In this document: positions 52,525-61,170 of the stretch, in pieces
Position numbering within the stretch: the stretch's first letter is position 1
Layout: each line of letters opens with the position of its first letter
Source of the DNA: Nocardia sp. CY41
GTDB taxonomy: Bacteria > Actinomycetota > Actinomycetes > Mycobacteriales > Mycobacteriaceae
Assembly (NCBI RefSeq): GCF_009829325.1
Contig: NZ_VUOS01000002.1
Coordinates: 1-64,000, forward strand
DNA: 64,000 bases
Direction: 5' to 3'
Translations under genes and position numbers: made by a program
Notes under the pieces: model-generated
The model's input: only the letters and a program-made list of their open reading frames with translations
Database searches by the model: none
What the model was told of the DNA's origin: nothing

Positions 52525-53274
52525 TCAGCTCAGCCGGGCCACCAGGGCATCGGGCAGGTGGGGCAGTGCGAGGTCGACCAGCCGCCACGGCCAGCCGGGC
52601 ACGCAGGCCCGCCGCCGCTCCTTCTCGATGGCGGCCACCATGGCCGCGACGCCTTTGTCCAGGGACGTCACCATCCGTGCGTCCCCCGCCTCGGCCGCCA
52701 TGTCCGTGGCGATGAACCCCGGCAACAGTGTGGTCACGGTGATCGGCGAACGGGCCAGTTCGGTGGCCAGTGCCTCGCCGAGGGCGGCGAGCCCCGCCTT
52801 GCTCGCCGAATAGGCCGCTTTCTTGCCGGGAAGGCCGCGGACCGCGCTCATCGAGGCGACCAGCACGAGATGCCCGGCTCGCTGGGCGCGGAAGATCTCC
52901 AGCGCCGCTTCCGCCTGCGCCAGCGCGCTGACGAAGTTCGTCGTGGCCGTCGCGAGGTTCGCGTCCGCACGTCCGCTGCCGACCCGCGCGCCTTTGCCGA
53001 TACCGGCGTTGACGATCACGCGGTCCAGGCCGCCGAGTTCGTCGCGCAGCTCCTCGAAGACGACCGGCACCGCCGCGTGGTCGTCCACGTCGAGGGCGCG
53101 CACCGCGACGGTGATCCCGGGGTGGGTCGCCGCCAGCTCGTCGCGCAGCGCCGTGAGCGCGTCCACCCTGCGCGCGCACAGCGCGAGATCACGGCCCTTG
53201 GCGGCGAAGTCACGCGCCATGGCGGCCCCGAGGCCCGCGCTCGCCCCGGTGATCAGAATCCTTTTCCGCGTCAT
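52525..53274 (-). CDS. Short-chain dehydrogenase/reductase
   Basis: 249 residues. TGASAGLG cofactor motif (9-16), V-N-A-G-I-G-K, and catalytic Ser, Tyr and Lys in S-M-S-A-V-R and AYSASKAGL. The C-terminal tail (R-R-R-A-C-V-P-G-W-P-W) is typical of mycobacterial-type SDRs near lipid genes. Substrate unknown. ATG 53274. Convergent with the methyltransferase, with a 12-bp gap. Confidence 0.86.
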   Translation of the reverse strand: MTRKRILITGASAGLGAAMARDFAAKGRDLALCARRVDALTALRDELAATHPGITVAVRALDVDDHAAVPVVFEELRDELGGLDRVIVNAGIGKGARVGSGRADANLATATTNFVSALAQAEAALEIFRAQRAGHLVLVASMSAVRGLPGKKAAYSASKAGLAALGEALATELARSPITVTTLLPGFIATDMAAEAGDARMVTSLDKGVAAMVAAIEKERRRACVPGWPWRLVDLALPHLPDALVARLS

Positions 53275-53335
53275 GCGGCTGACCCTAGCCGCTGTTGAAC
53301 GCGAGTCAATATGCCGCCTGGGATGGCGTTCGGCT

Positions 53336-53707
53336 TCAGCCGCCGAACGAGCCGGTCGGCGGCGACGCGGGCGACAACCGCCACGGCCCGCAGTTCTCGG
53401 TCTTGAACCCGACGTCGGTCGGCTTGATCTCCACCCGGACGGGGCCGAGCCGGGTGTAGTTGTTCGCGATGATGTACTGCATGTTCGTGTTGTCGCCCTC
53501 GACCTTCCAGAGCCTGCGCCAATCGCAGGCGTAGGCGGGGTCGGGGGTGCCGGGCGCCTCCCAGATTCCGGGCGCGATGTCGACGCCGATCAGGTAGACG
53601 CCGTTGTCGGACATCGTGTTCGCGGGTTGGGCCGACGCCGTTGCCGTCGCGAGCAGCGTCACCGCGGTGGTCATGGCTCCCGCGAACAGGAGCGCGCGCG
53701 CACGCAT
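53336..53707 (-). CDS. Small secreted protein of unknown function
   Basis: 123 residues. Signal peptide 1-26 (cleavage after ASA), then a mature domain of about 97 residues with two Cys (A-Y-A-C-D-W-R and T-E-N-C-G-P-W) that probably form a disulfide. The domain, with G-V-D-I-A-P-G-I-W near its start, resembles small secreted proteins found repeatedly in Nocardia and Rhodococcus. No function known. Confidence 0.72.
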   Translation of the reverse strand: MRARALLFAGAMTTAVTLLATATASAQPANTMSDNGVYLIGVDIAPGIWEAPGTPDPAYACDWRRLWKVEGDNTNMQYIIANNYTRLGPVRVEIKPTDVGFKTENCGPWRLSPASPPTGSFGG

Positions 53708-54269
53708 ACCGATTCTCCTTGCCTTGTACTGACGCCGCGTCCACGGTCGTCGTTCTCCCGCCGCCGCGGCTTACCCGAACGACCCCCATCTCCGCGGCAA
53801 GGAATACCAGAACCGACCTGGTGGTGTGCGCCGAATCCGGGAATCCGCGCGGGTTCGGTCTCCAGGACCGTGTGACCAAGGGGGACCGGTGAGTTCGTCG
53901 ATTCCGTTACGCGCCCTACTTCGCATACGCGCCCTACTTCGCCGGAGGTTTCCTTGACTTCTCGGTTGTTCAGCTACTGGCGACGACACCCTGCTCCCAG
54001 TGTGCTGTAGTCGCCGATTCGTCCCGCCCACCAGTAAGTCGCCGAGGATTTCGGCGTGCCGATCGGCGTGCCGAAGCCGCCGATGTATTACGCTCTGCTA
54101 TCTCCGCGCAAACTGCCCGGCCGAGGTTGGTCGCCGGGTCTCGCGCATGCTGTAACACTTCGATCACGCAGCTTGCTTTGCTGATAAACGCGTTGCCAGA
54201 GTGAACCACTGGGTTTGGTGTTACAAGTGGGAAGGGAGGGGCGCCCCATCCCGGGGCGCCGACCGCACT
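53708..54269. other. Intergenic region with an 18-bp tandem repeat and a hairpin before the amidase
   Basis: 562 bp without a supported gene. TACGCGCCCTACTTCGC occurs twice in tandem (53908-53924 and 53926-53942, period 18). Right before the amidase start, GGCGCCCC-atccc-GGGGCGCC (54240-54260) forms an 8-bp GC stem that ends 9 nt before the ATG and covers the only purine-rich stretch that could serve as ribosome-binding site. Confidence 0.45.
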
Positions 54270-55649
54270 ATGAAGCCAAGCATCGTCAAAGCCGGTATCT
54301 GTACCGCCGTCACGGCGGCGGTGACGGTGACGCTGTCCGGGTTGCTCCCGGTCACCGCACAGGCGGAGCCGTCGCCGCTGGACATGTCCAAGAAGCTCGC
54401 AGGCAAGACCGTTTTCCTCGATCCCGGTCACCAGGGATCGAACCACTCCCAAGACTTGGCGAGACAGGTCAGCGATGGTCGCGGCGGCACGAAGGACTGC
54501 CAGACCACCGGCATGACCACCATGAACGGCGTTCCCGAGCACACCATCACCTGGAACGTCGCCCAAGTCGTCAAGACGTCGCTGGAGACGCTCGGCGCGC
54601 ACGTCGTGCTGAGCCGCCAAGACGACCTGAACTGGGGCGGCTGCATCGACGACCGGGCCCGCGCGGCGAGCCAGTCCGGCGCGGATCTCGCCGTGAGCAT
54701 CCATGCCGACAGCGCGCCCGCGCAGTATCGCGGGTTCCACCTGATCGTCCCCGAACTGCCCATCCCGAATCCGATCATCGATCAGGCGCAGTCCGGCGCG
54801 GGCCTCGCCGCGTCCGAAGCGGTGCGCGACGCCTACCGCGAGGCGGGATTCCCGCCTGCGAACTATGGCGGCGTGGTGGACGGTCTGCAGACCCGCAAGG
54901 ACGTCGCCGGGCCCGCCCTGACCACCGTCCCGGTGGTCTTCCTGGAGATGGGCAACGGCGCCAATCCGGAGGACGCGGCGCTGCTGGAAACACCGGAGGG
55001 CCAGCTCAAGCACGCCATCGCGCTGACCACCGGCGTGGTCGGGCACCTGCTCGGCGCGCCGCAGCCGAGTGCCGCGCCTGATCAGCAATCCGGGCAGACC
55101 GCTCCGCAGGGTTCGTCGCTCGACCGCCCGGCGGCGGCCCCGGAAACCCCGCAGGGGCAGACGACTCCGGGTAGTCCGCAGGCGCAGACGAACCCGGTGG
55201 TACCGCAGGCCCAGACGGTTCCCGCGGTGCCGCAGAACTCCACGACTCCCGGATCGCCGCAGAGTCCGGCAGCGCCGCAGAGCTGGACGATCCCCGGAGT
55301 TCCGCAGGGTTCGACGACGCCAGGAGCGCCGCAGAGCCCGGCGGCTCCCGCGGTGCCGCAGGCACAGTCCGTTCCGGGCACATCGACGCCGAAGCCCGCC
55401 CCCGGTACGGCGACTCCGCAGTCTCCGGGCACCTCGGGGTCGCCGACATCGCCGGGTACGTCCGGGACCCAGTCGCCGGGCACGCCGAACGCGCAGCAGT
55501 CACCCGGGACCGCCGGGGGCAACGCCTCGATCATGGAACTGCTGATGCCGCTGGCGAAGCTGCTCGGCCTGGACAACAACGCCATCACCACGGAGCTGAT
55601 CAATCTCGGCTACAGCCTGGCGGGCATGCTGCTCGGCCCCGCCAAATAA
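54270..55649 (+). CDS. Secreted N-acetylmuramoyl-L-alanine amidase with a Pro/Gln-rich tail
   Basis: 459 residues. Signal peptide 1-32 (cleavage near AQA). Catalytic domain of the Amidase_3 type with zinc ligands His54 (DPGHQG), Glu90 (PEHTITW) and His145 (SIHAD), and catalytic Glu226 (FLEMGNG). Residues about 264-430 are low-complexity, made of imperfect P-Q-x-P/T-G/A repeats, and precede a short hydrophobic C-terminus (about 435-459). The catalytic part resembles Rv3717 (Ami1) of M. tuberculosis, but that protein has no such tail. Start: ATG 54270, without a clear free ribosome-binding site. A terminator follows. Confidence 0.85.
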   Translation: MKPSIVKAGICTAVTAAVTVTLSGLLPVTAQAEPSPLDMSKKLAGKTVFLDPGHQGSNHSQDLARQVSDGRGGTKDCQTTGMTTMNGVPEHTITWNVAQVVKTSLETLGAHVVLSRQDDLNWGGCIDDRARAASQSGADLAVSIHADSAPAQYRGFHLIVPELPIPNPIIDQAQSGAGLAASEAVRDAYREAGFPPANYGGVVDGLQTRKDVAGPALTTVPVVFLEMGNGANPEDAALLETPEGQLKHAIALTTGVVGHLLGAPQPSAAPDQQSGQTAPQGSSLDRPAAAPETPQGQTTPGSPQAQTNPVVPQAQTVPAVPQNSTTPGSPQSPAAPQSWTIPGVPQGSTTPGAPQSPAAPAVPQAQSVPGTSTPKPAPGTATPQSPGTSGSPTSPGTSGTQSPGTPNAQQSPGTAGGNASIMELLMPLAKLLGLDNNAITTELINLGYSLAGMLLGPAK

Positions 55650-55665
55650 TTCACACATCGAACCC

Positions 55666-55708
55666 GCCGGACGCCACTCTCGCCGCTGCCAGGGTGGCGT
55701 CCGGCTTT
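55666..55708 (+). terminator. Rho-independent terminator after the amidase
   Basis: GCCGGACGCCAC (55666-55677) and GTGGCGTCCGGC (55694-55705) form a perfect 12-bp stem with a 16-nt loop, followed by TTT. Confidence 0.8.
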
Positions 55709-55743
55709 CCGCCCGGGTCGCGCGGCGCACTAGGGTGAGCGGA

Positions 55744-56778
55744 ATGGCTGACCGGATTCCTGTTGTGCTCGTCGCGGGGTTTCTCGGTTCCGGGAAGACC
55801 ACGTTGCTCAACCATTTGCTCCGGGACAACCGGGGAACCCGGATCGGCGTGGTGGTCAACGACTTCGGCGCGATCAACATCGACTCGATGCTGGTCGCCG
55901 GCCAGGTCGACGCCATGGTCTCGCTCGGCAACGGCTGCGTGTGCTGCGCGGTCGACGTCACCGAACTGGACGAGTTGTTCACCCGGCTCACCCAGCCGCG
56001 CGCCGGGATAGACGTGATCGTGGTGGAAGCCAGCGGCCTGGCCGAGCCGCGCAACCTGATCCGGATGGTGCTCGGCAGCGACAATCCGCGCCTGCGCTAC
56101 GGCGGGCTGGTCGAAGTGGTCGACGCCGAACAGTTCCCGCAGAGCAGTGCCCGCCACCCGGAGCTGCGCACCCATCTGCGGCTGGCCGATCTGGTGGTGG
56201 TGAACAAGGCCGATCGGGTCGCGCCCGAGCGACTCGCCCGGCTGCGCGCGGACATCGCGGCACTGGTCGGCTCGGTGCCGGTGTACGCCACCACCTACGG
56301 CCGGATCGATCCGGGGCTGCTGTTCGACGAACCGCTGCGCGCACGCCCGGCAGTGGCCGAGCAGCTGAGTTTCGACGAACTGCTCGTCGAACACGACCAC
56401 GAGGACCACGCCGGGCACCGTCATCTGCACGACGACTACACCAGCGTCTCCTTCGCCAGCGGACGAGCGCTGGACCCGCGCAAACTGATCGGCTTCCTGG
56501 AGGATCCGCCTTCGGGCTTGTTCCGGGCCAAAGGTTTCGCCGCCTTCGGCGTGGCCGACGAACGCAGGAGGTTCGTCCTGCACATGGTCGGCCGCCACAT
56601 CGTCTTCGAGCCGGGCGCCTGGTCGCGCGGCGAGTCACGAGGCGCGCAGCTGGTGCTCATCGGCGCCGGCCTGCACACCGACACCGTCCTGGCCCGGCTG
56701 CACGACACCGTGCACGACGCCGCCGAACCGCTCGACGCGCAGAGCATGCTCGGCGTGTGGCGCTACACGCCGCACTGA
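55744..56778 (+). CDS. G3E family GTPase (CobW/COG0523 metallochaperone-like)
   Basis: 344 residues. Walker A GFLGSGKTT (12-20), the metal-binding G-C-V-C-C (64-68), E-A-S-G-L-A-E-P, N-K-A-D (guanine) and a C-terminal CobW_C domain; a His-rich loop (E-H-D-H-E-D-H-A-G-H-R-H) around residues 218-229. The family inserts or delivers metals such as Zn, Co or Ni. ATG 55744 or GTG 55735. No metal-regulated element is obvious upstream. Single gene behind the amidase terminator. Confidence 0.88.
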   Translation: MADRIPVVLVAGFLGSGKTTLLNHLLRDNRGTRIGVVVNDFGAINIDSMLVAGQVDAMVSLGNGCVCCAVDVTELDELFTRLTQPRAGIDVIVVEASGLAEPRNLIRMVLGSDNPRLRYGGLVEVVDAEQFPQSSARHPELRTHLRLADLVVVNKADRVAPERLARLRADIAALVGSVPVYATTYGRIDPGLLFDEPLRARPAVAEQLSFDELLVEHDHEDHAGHRHLHDDYTSVSFASGRALDPRKLIGFLEDPPSGLFRAKGFAAFGVADERRRFVLHMVGRHIVFEPGAWSRGESRGAQLVLIGAGLHTDTVLARLHDTVHDAAEPLDAQSMLGVWRYTPH

Positions 56779-56965
56779 GCGCATCGGATTTGGCGCGTTC
56801 GGTCGCGACCTGTCGCGTTCGGTGCTGGTAACCGAGCGGTCTTTTCATGAGACTGAATGCGTGTCCGCCGCGCGGCGGGCACCGGGAGCGTACTGCCGCG
56901 CGCGGCGCCGCTCGGCAGCCGATCCGTAACCGACCGAATCGTTCTGCGACCGATGGGAGTTTCCC

Positions 56966-57157
56966 GTGTCAGATTCCATGGAGAGCGCCACCGCGTACGT
57001 CATCGAGGCGCTGGAGGCCAAGGGCACCGCCACCCGCGACGACTTCGACGTTCCCGCGATCGTCGCCGAGACCCACGCCCTCACCAACAGCTGGGATTTC
57101 CGGGCTATCGAGGACGCGACGTTCTGGTCGATCGCCGCGCGGTTCCTCAGGCGGTGA
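56966..57157 (+). CDS. Small conserved-looking hypothetical protein
   Basis: 63 residues, acidic, helical, no signal or membrane segment. GTG 56966 is preceded by GGGAG 6 nt upstream, which argues for a real gene. Motifs: D-F-D-V-P-A-I-V-A-E-T-H and a C-terminal F-W-S-I-A-A-R-F-L-R-R. Not recognised. Its 3' end overlaps the AraC gene (stop at 57147) by 11 bp on the opposite strand. Confidence 0.5.
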   Translation: MSDSMESATAYVIEALEAKGTATRDDFDVPAIVAETHALTNSWDFRAIEDATFWSIAARFLRR

Positions 57158-58160
57158 ACGTCGGCTCGACCCGCGGCACGGACGTGGCCGGCGACCACCG
57201 CCGCGCCGCGCGCCGCATCGATCCCGGGTCGGAGTAGCCGAGGATCTCTGCCTGGCGGGCAGGGCTCAGCGGCTCGGCGGCGGTCGCGGCGACCCACCGC
57301 GCGCCGCGCGCCCGGTCCAGCTCCGCGCGCCACGTGGTACCCGCTTCGCGCAGCCGCCGCTGGAGCGTGCGCGGACTGGTGGCCAGCCTGCGCGCCACCC
57401 GCTCCAACGACGCGTCACCGTCGTCCAAGCAGTCCGCCAAGGCGGCCGCGACGCGCTCCGGCCAGGCGGTGGCCAGCGGCGGCGGCGGTGGAAGCGCGGC
57501 GGCCAAGGGCCGGAGTATGCCGGCCAGCACCGGATCGCTGGTCGTCAACGGCCGGTCCATGTCCGCGGCGCGGAAGGTCATGGCGTCCACCGGCGCGTCG
57601 AACTCGATCGCGGTGGTGCCGAAGACCTCGACGAAGGTGCCGATCTTGGCGGGAGCGTGCTGGCGCAACGAGACCCGCACCGGGGCCAGCGGTTCGCGCA
57701 CCACCCGCCGCGCCCGGCTGAGCACCGCGCTCAGACCCCACAGCTGGGTGAGATCCCGGCCGCGGCCTTCCCCGTCGATCATGTCGAGATACAGGGTGAC
57801 CTCGTCGTCGTTCTCCGCGACCAGGTCGAATCGGTGGTTGGTGGTCACCGCGGTGACGTACGGTCCGCACGTGGCCAATCCGGCGCCCAGCGTCGGCGCC
57901 GAGGAGAACAAGTAGTCGTACAGACCCAGGCAGGTGAGCTCGTAGCGGCTCGCCACGTTCAGGGCGACGTCCGGATCGCCGAGTTCGTGTGCGCCGATCT
58001 CCCACAACCGGGAGAACGTCCGGCTGGGCAGGTGCAGGTCGTCGCCCGCCATGGTCCACTCGGGCAATCCCGATTCCCGCAGCAGCAGGTCGCGGTCGAG
58101 ACCGGCCGCGGTGAGTTGCGAGATGACGAATCGGTGGAGCAAGACCTGGTCGGTTCCCAT
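57147..58160 (-). CDS. AraC family regulator (OruR/ORF6N-terminal type)
   Basis: 337 residues. N-terminal arabinose-binding-like domain of the AraC/XylS 'Arabinose_bd' type (residues about 20-200), C-terminal double HTH from about 235 (V-A-A-A-L-A-D-C-L-D-D-G-D-A-S-L-E-R-V-A-R-R-L; S-P-R-T-L-Q-R-R-L; I-L-G-Y-S-D-P). The target is unknown; neighbours are the 63-residue gene and moaE. ATG 58160. Confidence 0.83.
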   Translation of the reverse strand: MGTDQVLLHRFVISQLTAAGLDRDLLLRESGLPEWTMAGDDLHLPSRTFSRLWEIGAHELGDPDVALNVASRYELTCLGLYDYLFSSAPTLGAGLATCGPYVTAVTTNHRFDLVAENDDEVTLYLDMIDGEGRGRDLTQLWGLSAVLSRARRVVREPLAPVRVSLRQHAPAKIGTFVEVFGTTAIEFDAPVDAMTFRAADMDRPLTTSDPVLAGILRPLAAALPPPPPLATAWPERVAAALADCLDDGDASLERVARRLATSPRTLQRRLREAGTTWRAELDRARGARWVAATAAEPLSPARQAEILGYSDPGSMRRAARRWSPATSVPRVEPTFTA

Positions 58161-58293
58161 CGCGTGCTCCCTTCTCCCACCGCGACCGATCGGCTCACAC
58201 GCGCAGCGAGACCGAGCGAGGACGACGACACCGCGACGCGCACACGCTATACCGGCCGTGTTGATTCGTCATGAGTTTCATGTCACGGACAGG

Positions 58294-58728
58294 TCACCCG
58301 CAGGCGTTCACCCATTCGGACAGGCCGTCGGCGAACAATTGCCGCTTCCAGATCGGGACTTCGTGCTTGATCCGATCCACCAGTTCCGCGCACGCCGTGA
58401 ATGCCGCGCCGCGATGCGCCGCCGCCACCGCGACGACGATCGCGCGGTCGCCGATGCCGAGCGAGCCGACGCGGTGCACGGCCGCGACCGGCAAGCCGTG
58501 CGCCGCGGCGACTTCCGCGCAGACGCTGCGCAGGAAACGCTCCGCTTGCGGGTGCGCGGAGTATTCCAGCGCCGAAACGGCTTGTCCGCCATCGTGATCG
58601 CGGACCTTCCCGGTGAACACCACGACCGCGCCGTAGTGCGGCCCGGTGACCGCCTCCTCGACCTGCGCTGGGTCGAGCGGCTGGTCGCTGATCCGGGCGA
58701 GCCGGACCGTGGCCTCAGCCGTTGTCAT
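58294..58728 (-). CDS. moaE: Molybdopterin synthase catalytic subunit MoaE
   Basis: 144 residues. G-A-V-V-V-F-T-G-K-V-R, Y-S-A-H-P-Q-A-E, H-R-V-G-S-L-G-I-G-D and a C-terminal E-V-P-I-W-K, with the Lys expected at the active site. With MoaD it converts precursor Z to molybdopterin. ATG 58728 has GGAGGTGGAAG; it overlaps the end of the moaC-mogA fusion by 14 bp. Last gene of the leftward moeA-moaCB-moaE operon. Confidence 0.9.
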   Translation of the reverse strand: MTTAEATVRLARISDQPLDPAQVEEAVTGPHYGAVVVFTGKVRDHDGGQAVSALEYSAHPQAERFLRSVCAEVAAAHGLPVAAVHRVGSLGIGDRAIVVAVAAAHRGAAFTACAELVDRIKHEVPIWKRQLFADGLSEWVNACG

Positions 58729-59764
58729 GACTTCCACCTCCGGCGACTTGTGCGAGCAGATGATCCAGCAGCGGTTCGAGCACCGCGATGCCGTCTCGGA
58801 CGCCGCCCGGCGAGCCGGGCAGATTCACGATCACCGAGCGCCCCGCGAGCCCCGCCACGCCGCGGCTCAGCGCCGCCAGCGGGAACTTCGCGGTGCCGCG
58901 CTGCCGGATCGCCTCGGCCACACCGGGCAGTTCGCGGTCGAGCAGGGCGAGGGTGGCCTCGGGGGTCGCGTCGGTGGGGGAGGCGCCGGTTCCGCCGGTG
59001 CTGACGACGAGCGCGGGTTCGAAACGCAGCGCGTCGGCCAAGCCGAATTCGATCTCGGCGTCGGCATAGACCAGCGGCCCACGCACCGAGAAGCCCAGTC
59101 CGGTCAGCCAGTCCACGAGCACCGGTCCGGTGGTGTCCTCGCGGGTGCCCGCCGCGACGCCGGTCGAGGCGACCAGCACCACCGCCGAGCGTTCCTCTTC
59201 GCCGAACTCCGCCTCGGCGTACTCGGGGGTGTCCGCCTCGTCGGGGGCGAACTCTTCGCCGGTCACCGCCTCCAGATCAGCGGGGGCCTCGTCGGCTGGG
59301 CGCTCCCAGTGCCCGCGCTTGCCGCCTTCTTTGGTCAGCAGCCGCACGCCGTCCAGCGTTGCCGCGGGGTCCACCGCCTTCACCATGTCGTGCAAGGTCA
59401 ATCCGGCGACCGCCACCGCGGTGAGCGCTTCCATCTCGACCCCCGTGGGGCCTTTGGTCTTGGCGGTGGCCTCGATCGTGATGGCGGTGTCGGTGAAACC
59501 GAACTCCACGCGCACCGACGACAGCGCCAACTGATGACATAGCGGGATCAGTTCGGAGGTCTTCTTCGCCCCCGCGATGCCCGCGATCCGGGCGGTGGAC
59601 AGCACGTCCGCCTTCGGCATGTCGTCGGCTCGCACCAGCGCGACCACCTCGGCCGTGGTGCGCAACTCACCTGCCGCGACAGCGATCCGGGTGGTGTCGC
59701 TCTTCTCGCTCACGTCCACCATGCGGGCGCGGCCTTCGTGGTCGACATGGGACAACTCGCTCAT
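58715..59764 (-). CDS. moaCB: MoaC-MogA fusion protein (molybdenum cofactor biosynthesis)
   Basis: 349 residues. The N-terminal half (1-160) is MoaC: A-R-M-V-D-V-S-E-K, G-A-K-K-T-S-E-L-I-P-L-C-H, K-T-G-V-E-M-E-A-L-T (read as K-G-P-T-G-V-E-M-E-A-L-T) and G-G-K-R-G-H-W. An acidic linker (about 162-190) leads to a MogA/MoaB-like domain with V-S-T-G-G-T-G and N-L-P-G-S-P-G-G-V. It should form precursor Z and adenylylate molybdopterin. Such fusions occur in actinobacteria. Start ATG 59764 overlaps the moeA stop (ATGA). Confidence 0.9.
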   Translation of the reverse strand: MSELSHVDHEGRARMVDVSEKSDTTRIAVAAGELRTTAEVVALVRADDMPKADVLSTARIAGIAGAKKTSELIPLCHQLALSSVRVEFGFTDTAITIEATAKTKGPTGVEMEALTAVAVAGLTLHDMVKAVDPAATLDGVRLLTKEGGKRGHWERPADEAPADLEAVTGEEFAPDEADTPEYAEAEFGEEERSAVVLVASTGVAAGTREDTTGPVLVDWLTGLGFSVRGPLVYADAEIEFGLADALRFEPALVVSTGGTGASPTDATPEATLALLDRELPGVAEAIRQRGTAKFPLAALSRGVAGLAGRSVIVNLPGSPGGVRDGIAVLEPLLDHLLAQVAGGGSHDNG

Positions 59765-61005
59765 AACGACCACACTCGCACAAGTGCCCCGGCGGGCAGC
59801 GCGGTGACCTCGGCCGGCACATCGATCAGCACGTCGGCCTGCGCCATCGCCGCCACCAGATGCGAGCCAGGACCGGACACCACCTCGACCGCCCGCGGCT
59901 GCCCGTGCGCGGCCGGTTCACCGGGGCGCCCGCGGATCAGCTTGCCGCGCAGGAACTGACGCTTTCCCTCCGGCGAGCGCGGCACGGCGCCGACCAGGGG
60001 AAGATCATAGGTGTCCACCGTGGGCAGACCGGCGAGGTGACGCAGTATCGGGCGGGCGAACACCTCGAAGGACACCATCGTGCTGACCGGGTTGCCGGGG
60101 AAGCTGAGCACCGGCACCCCGTCGACGACGGTCAGCCCCTGCGGGCCGCCCGGTTGCATCGCGACCGAGCCGAACCGCCCGCCCATCGGCTCGAGCACGT
60201 CCTTGACCACCTCGAAGTCGCCCTTGGACACCCCGCCGGAGGTGAACACCACGTCGGCGTGCTCGGTCGCGGCCGACAGCAGCGCGCGCAAGCGCGCCGG
60301 ATCGTCGGTGCTGTGCGCCACCGAGACGACCTCGACGCCGTTGGCCGCCAGCGCCGCGGCGAGGGCGATGCCGTTGGAGTTGTAGATCTGCCCGGGACGC
60401 AGCGGCTTTCCGGCCGCCACCAGCTCGTCGCCGGTGGTGATCACCGCACCGCGCACCGCGCGGAAGACCGCCACCGCGGACAGGCCGACCGCGGCGAGGG
60501 CGGCGACGTGCCGGGGGGCGAGCCGGGCGCCCGCCCGCACGAGCAGGTCGCCGGTCCGGACGTCGGTGCCCGGCTCTCGGACGAATTCCCCTGCGCTGCG
60601 GCCGCGTTCGATGGTCACCGTGCCGTCGCCCACGCTGGCGTCCTCCACCGGCACGACGCAGTCCGCGCCGGGCGGGACCGGCGCTCCGGTCATCACCTTC
60701 ATCGCCGCGCCGCGCGGCAGCGGCGTTCGGCCCGCCGCGCCTGCGGCGACCACCCCGGCCAAGGGCAGGGTGACCGGCGCGACCAGCACCGATTCGGCGC
60801 GTACCGCGTAACCGTCCATCGCGGAGTTGCGGAAGACCGGCAGGTCGATCGGCGAACGGACGTCCTCGGCCAATTGCCTGCCCAGCGCCGACGGCACCGC
60901 GACGGTCTCCACCGTGCGCGCGGCCAAGGGCCGCAGCAGCTGTTCGATGCTGTTGCGGTAGTCGTCGACGGGCTCGGCCGAGACGCCGGCGGGCCGAGGG
61001 TTCAT
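59761..61005 (-). CDS. moeA: Molybdopterin molybdenumtransferase MoeA
   Basis: 414 residues, with all four MoeA domains indicated by N-S-A-M-D-G-Y-A, G-A-D-C-V-V-P-V-E, S-G-G-V-S-K-G-D and S-F-P-G-N-P-V-S. It inserts molybdenum into molybdopterin after adenylylation by the MogA part encoded next. ATG 61005; upstream frames are shadow sequence. First gene of the leftward Mo-cofactor operon, divergent from moaA. Confidence 0.9.
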   Translation of the reverse strand: MNPRPAGVSAEPVDDYRNSIEQLLRPLAARTVETVAVPSALGRQLAEDVRSPIDLPVFRNSAMDGYAVRAESVLVAPVTLPLAGVVAAGAAGRTPLPRGAAMKVMTGAPVPPGADCVVPVEDASVGDGTVTIERGRSAGEFVREPGTDVRTGDLLVRAGARLAPRHVAALAAVGLSAVAVFRAVRGAVITTGDELVAAGKPLRPGQIYNSNGIALAAALAANGVEVVSVAHSTDDPARLRALLSAATEHADVVFTSGGVSKGDFEVVKDVLEPMGGRFGSVAMQPGGPQGLTVVDGVPVLSFPGNPVSTMVSFEVFARPILRHLAGLPTVDTYDLPLVGAVPRSPEGKRQFLRGKLIRGRPGEPAAHGQPRAVEVVSGPGSHLVAAMAQADVLIDVPAEVTALPAGALVRVWSL

Positions 61006-61157
61006 GCGAGTCAGCCTAACGCCCGATCCGGGCGGTTTTCCGCCTCTGTCGCGGTGCGCCGGTCGCCGGCGCCGTACTCGTCCCGGCGGCGGCTGCCTCA
61101 CTGTCGATCCGTGACCTCGGTGAGCATTCCGCCCGCAGACGAATCGGGACAGGCGGT

Positions 61158-61170
61158 CATAATGGACGTG
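61158..61170 (+). promoter_or_regulatory. Candidate -10 box for a leaderless moaA
   Basis: CATAAT (61158-61163) ends 6 bp before the GTG start of moaA at 61170. No ribosome-binding site precedes the start, so the transcript is probably leaderless. A clear -35 is not visible. Confidence 0.4.
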
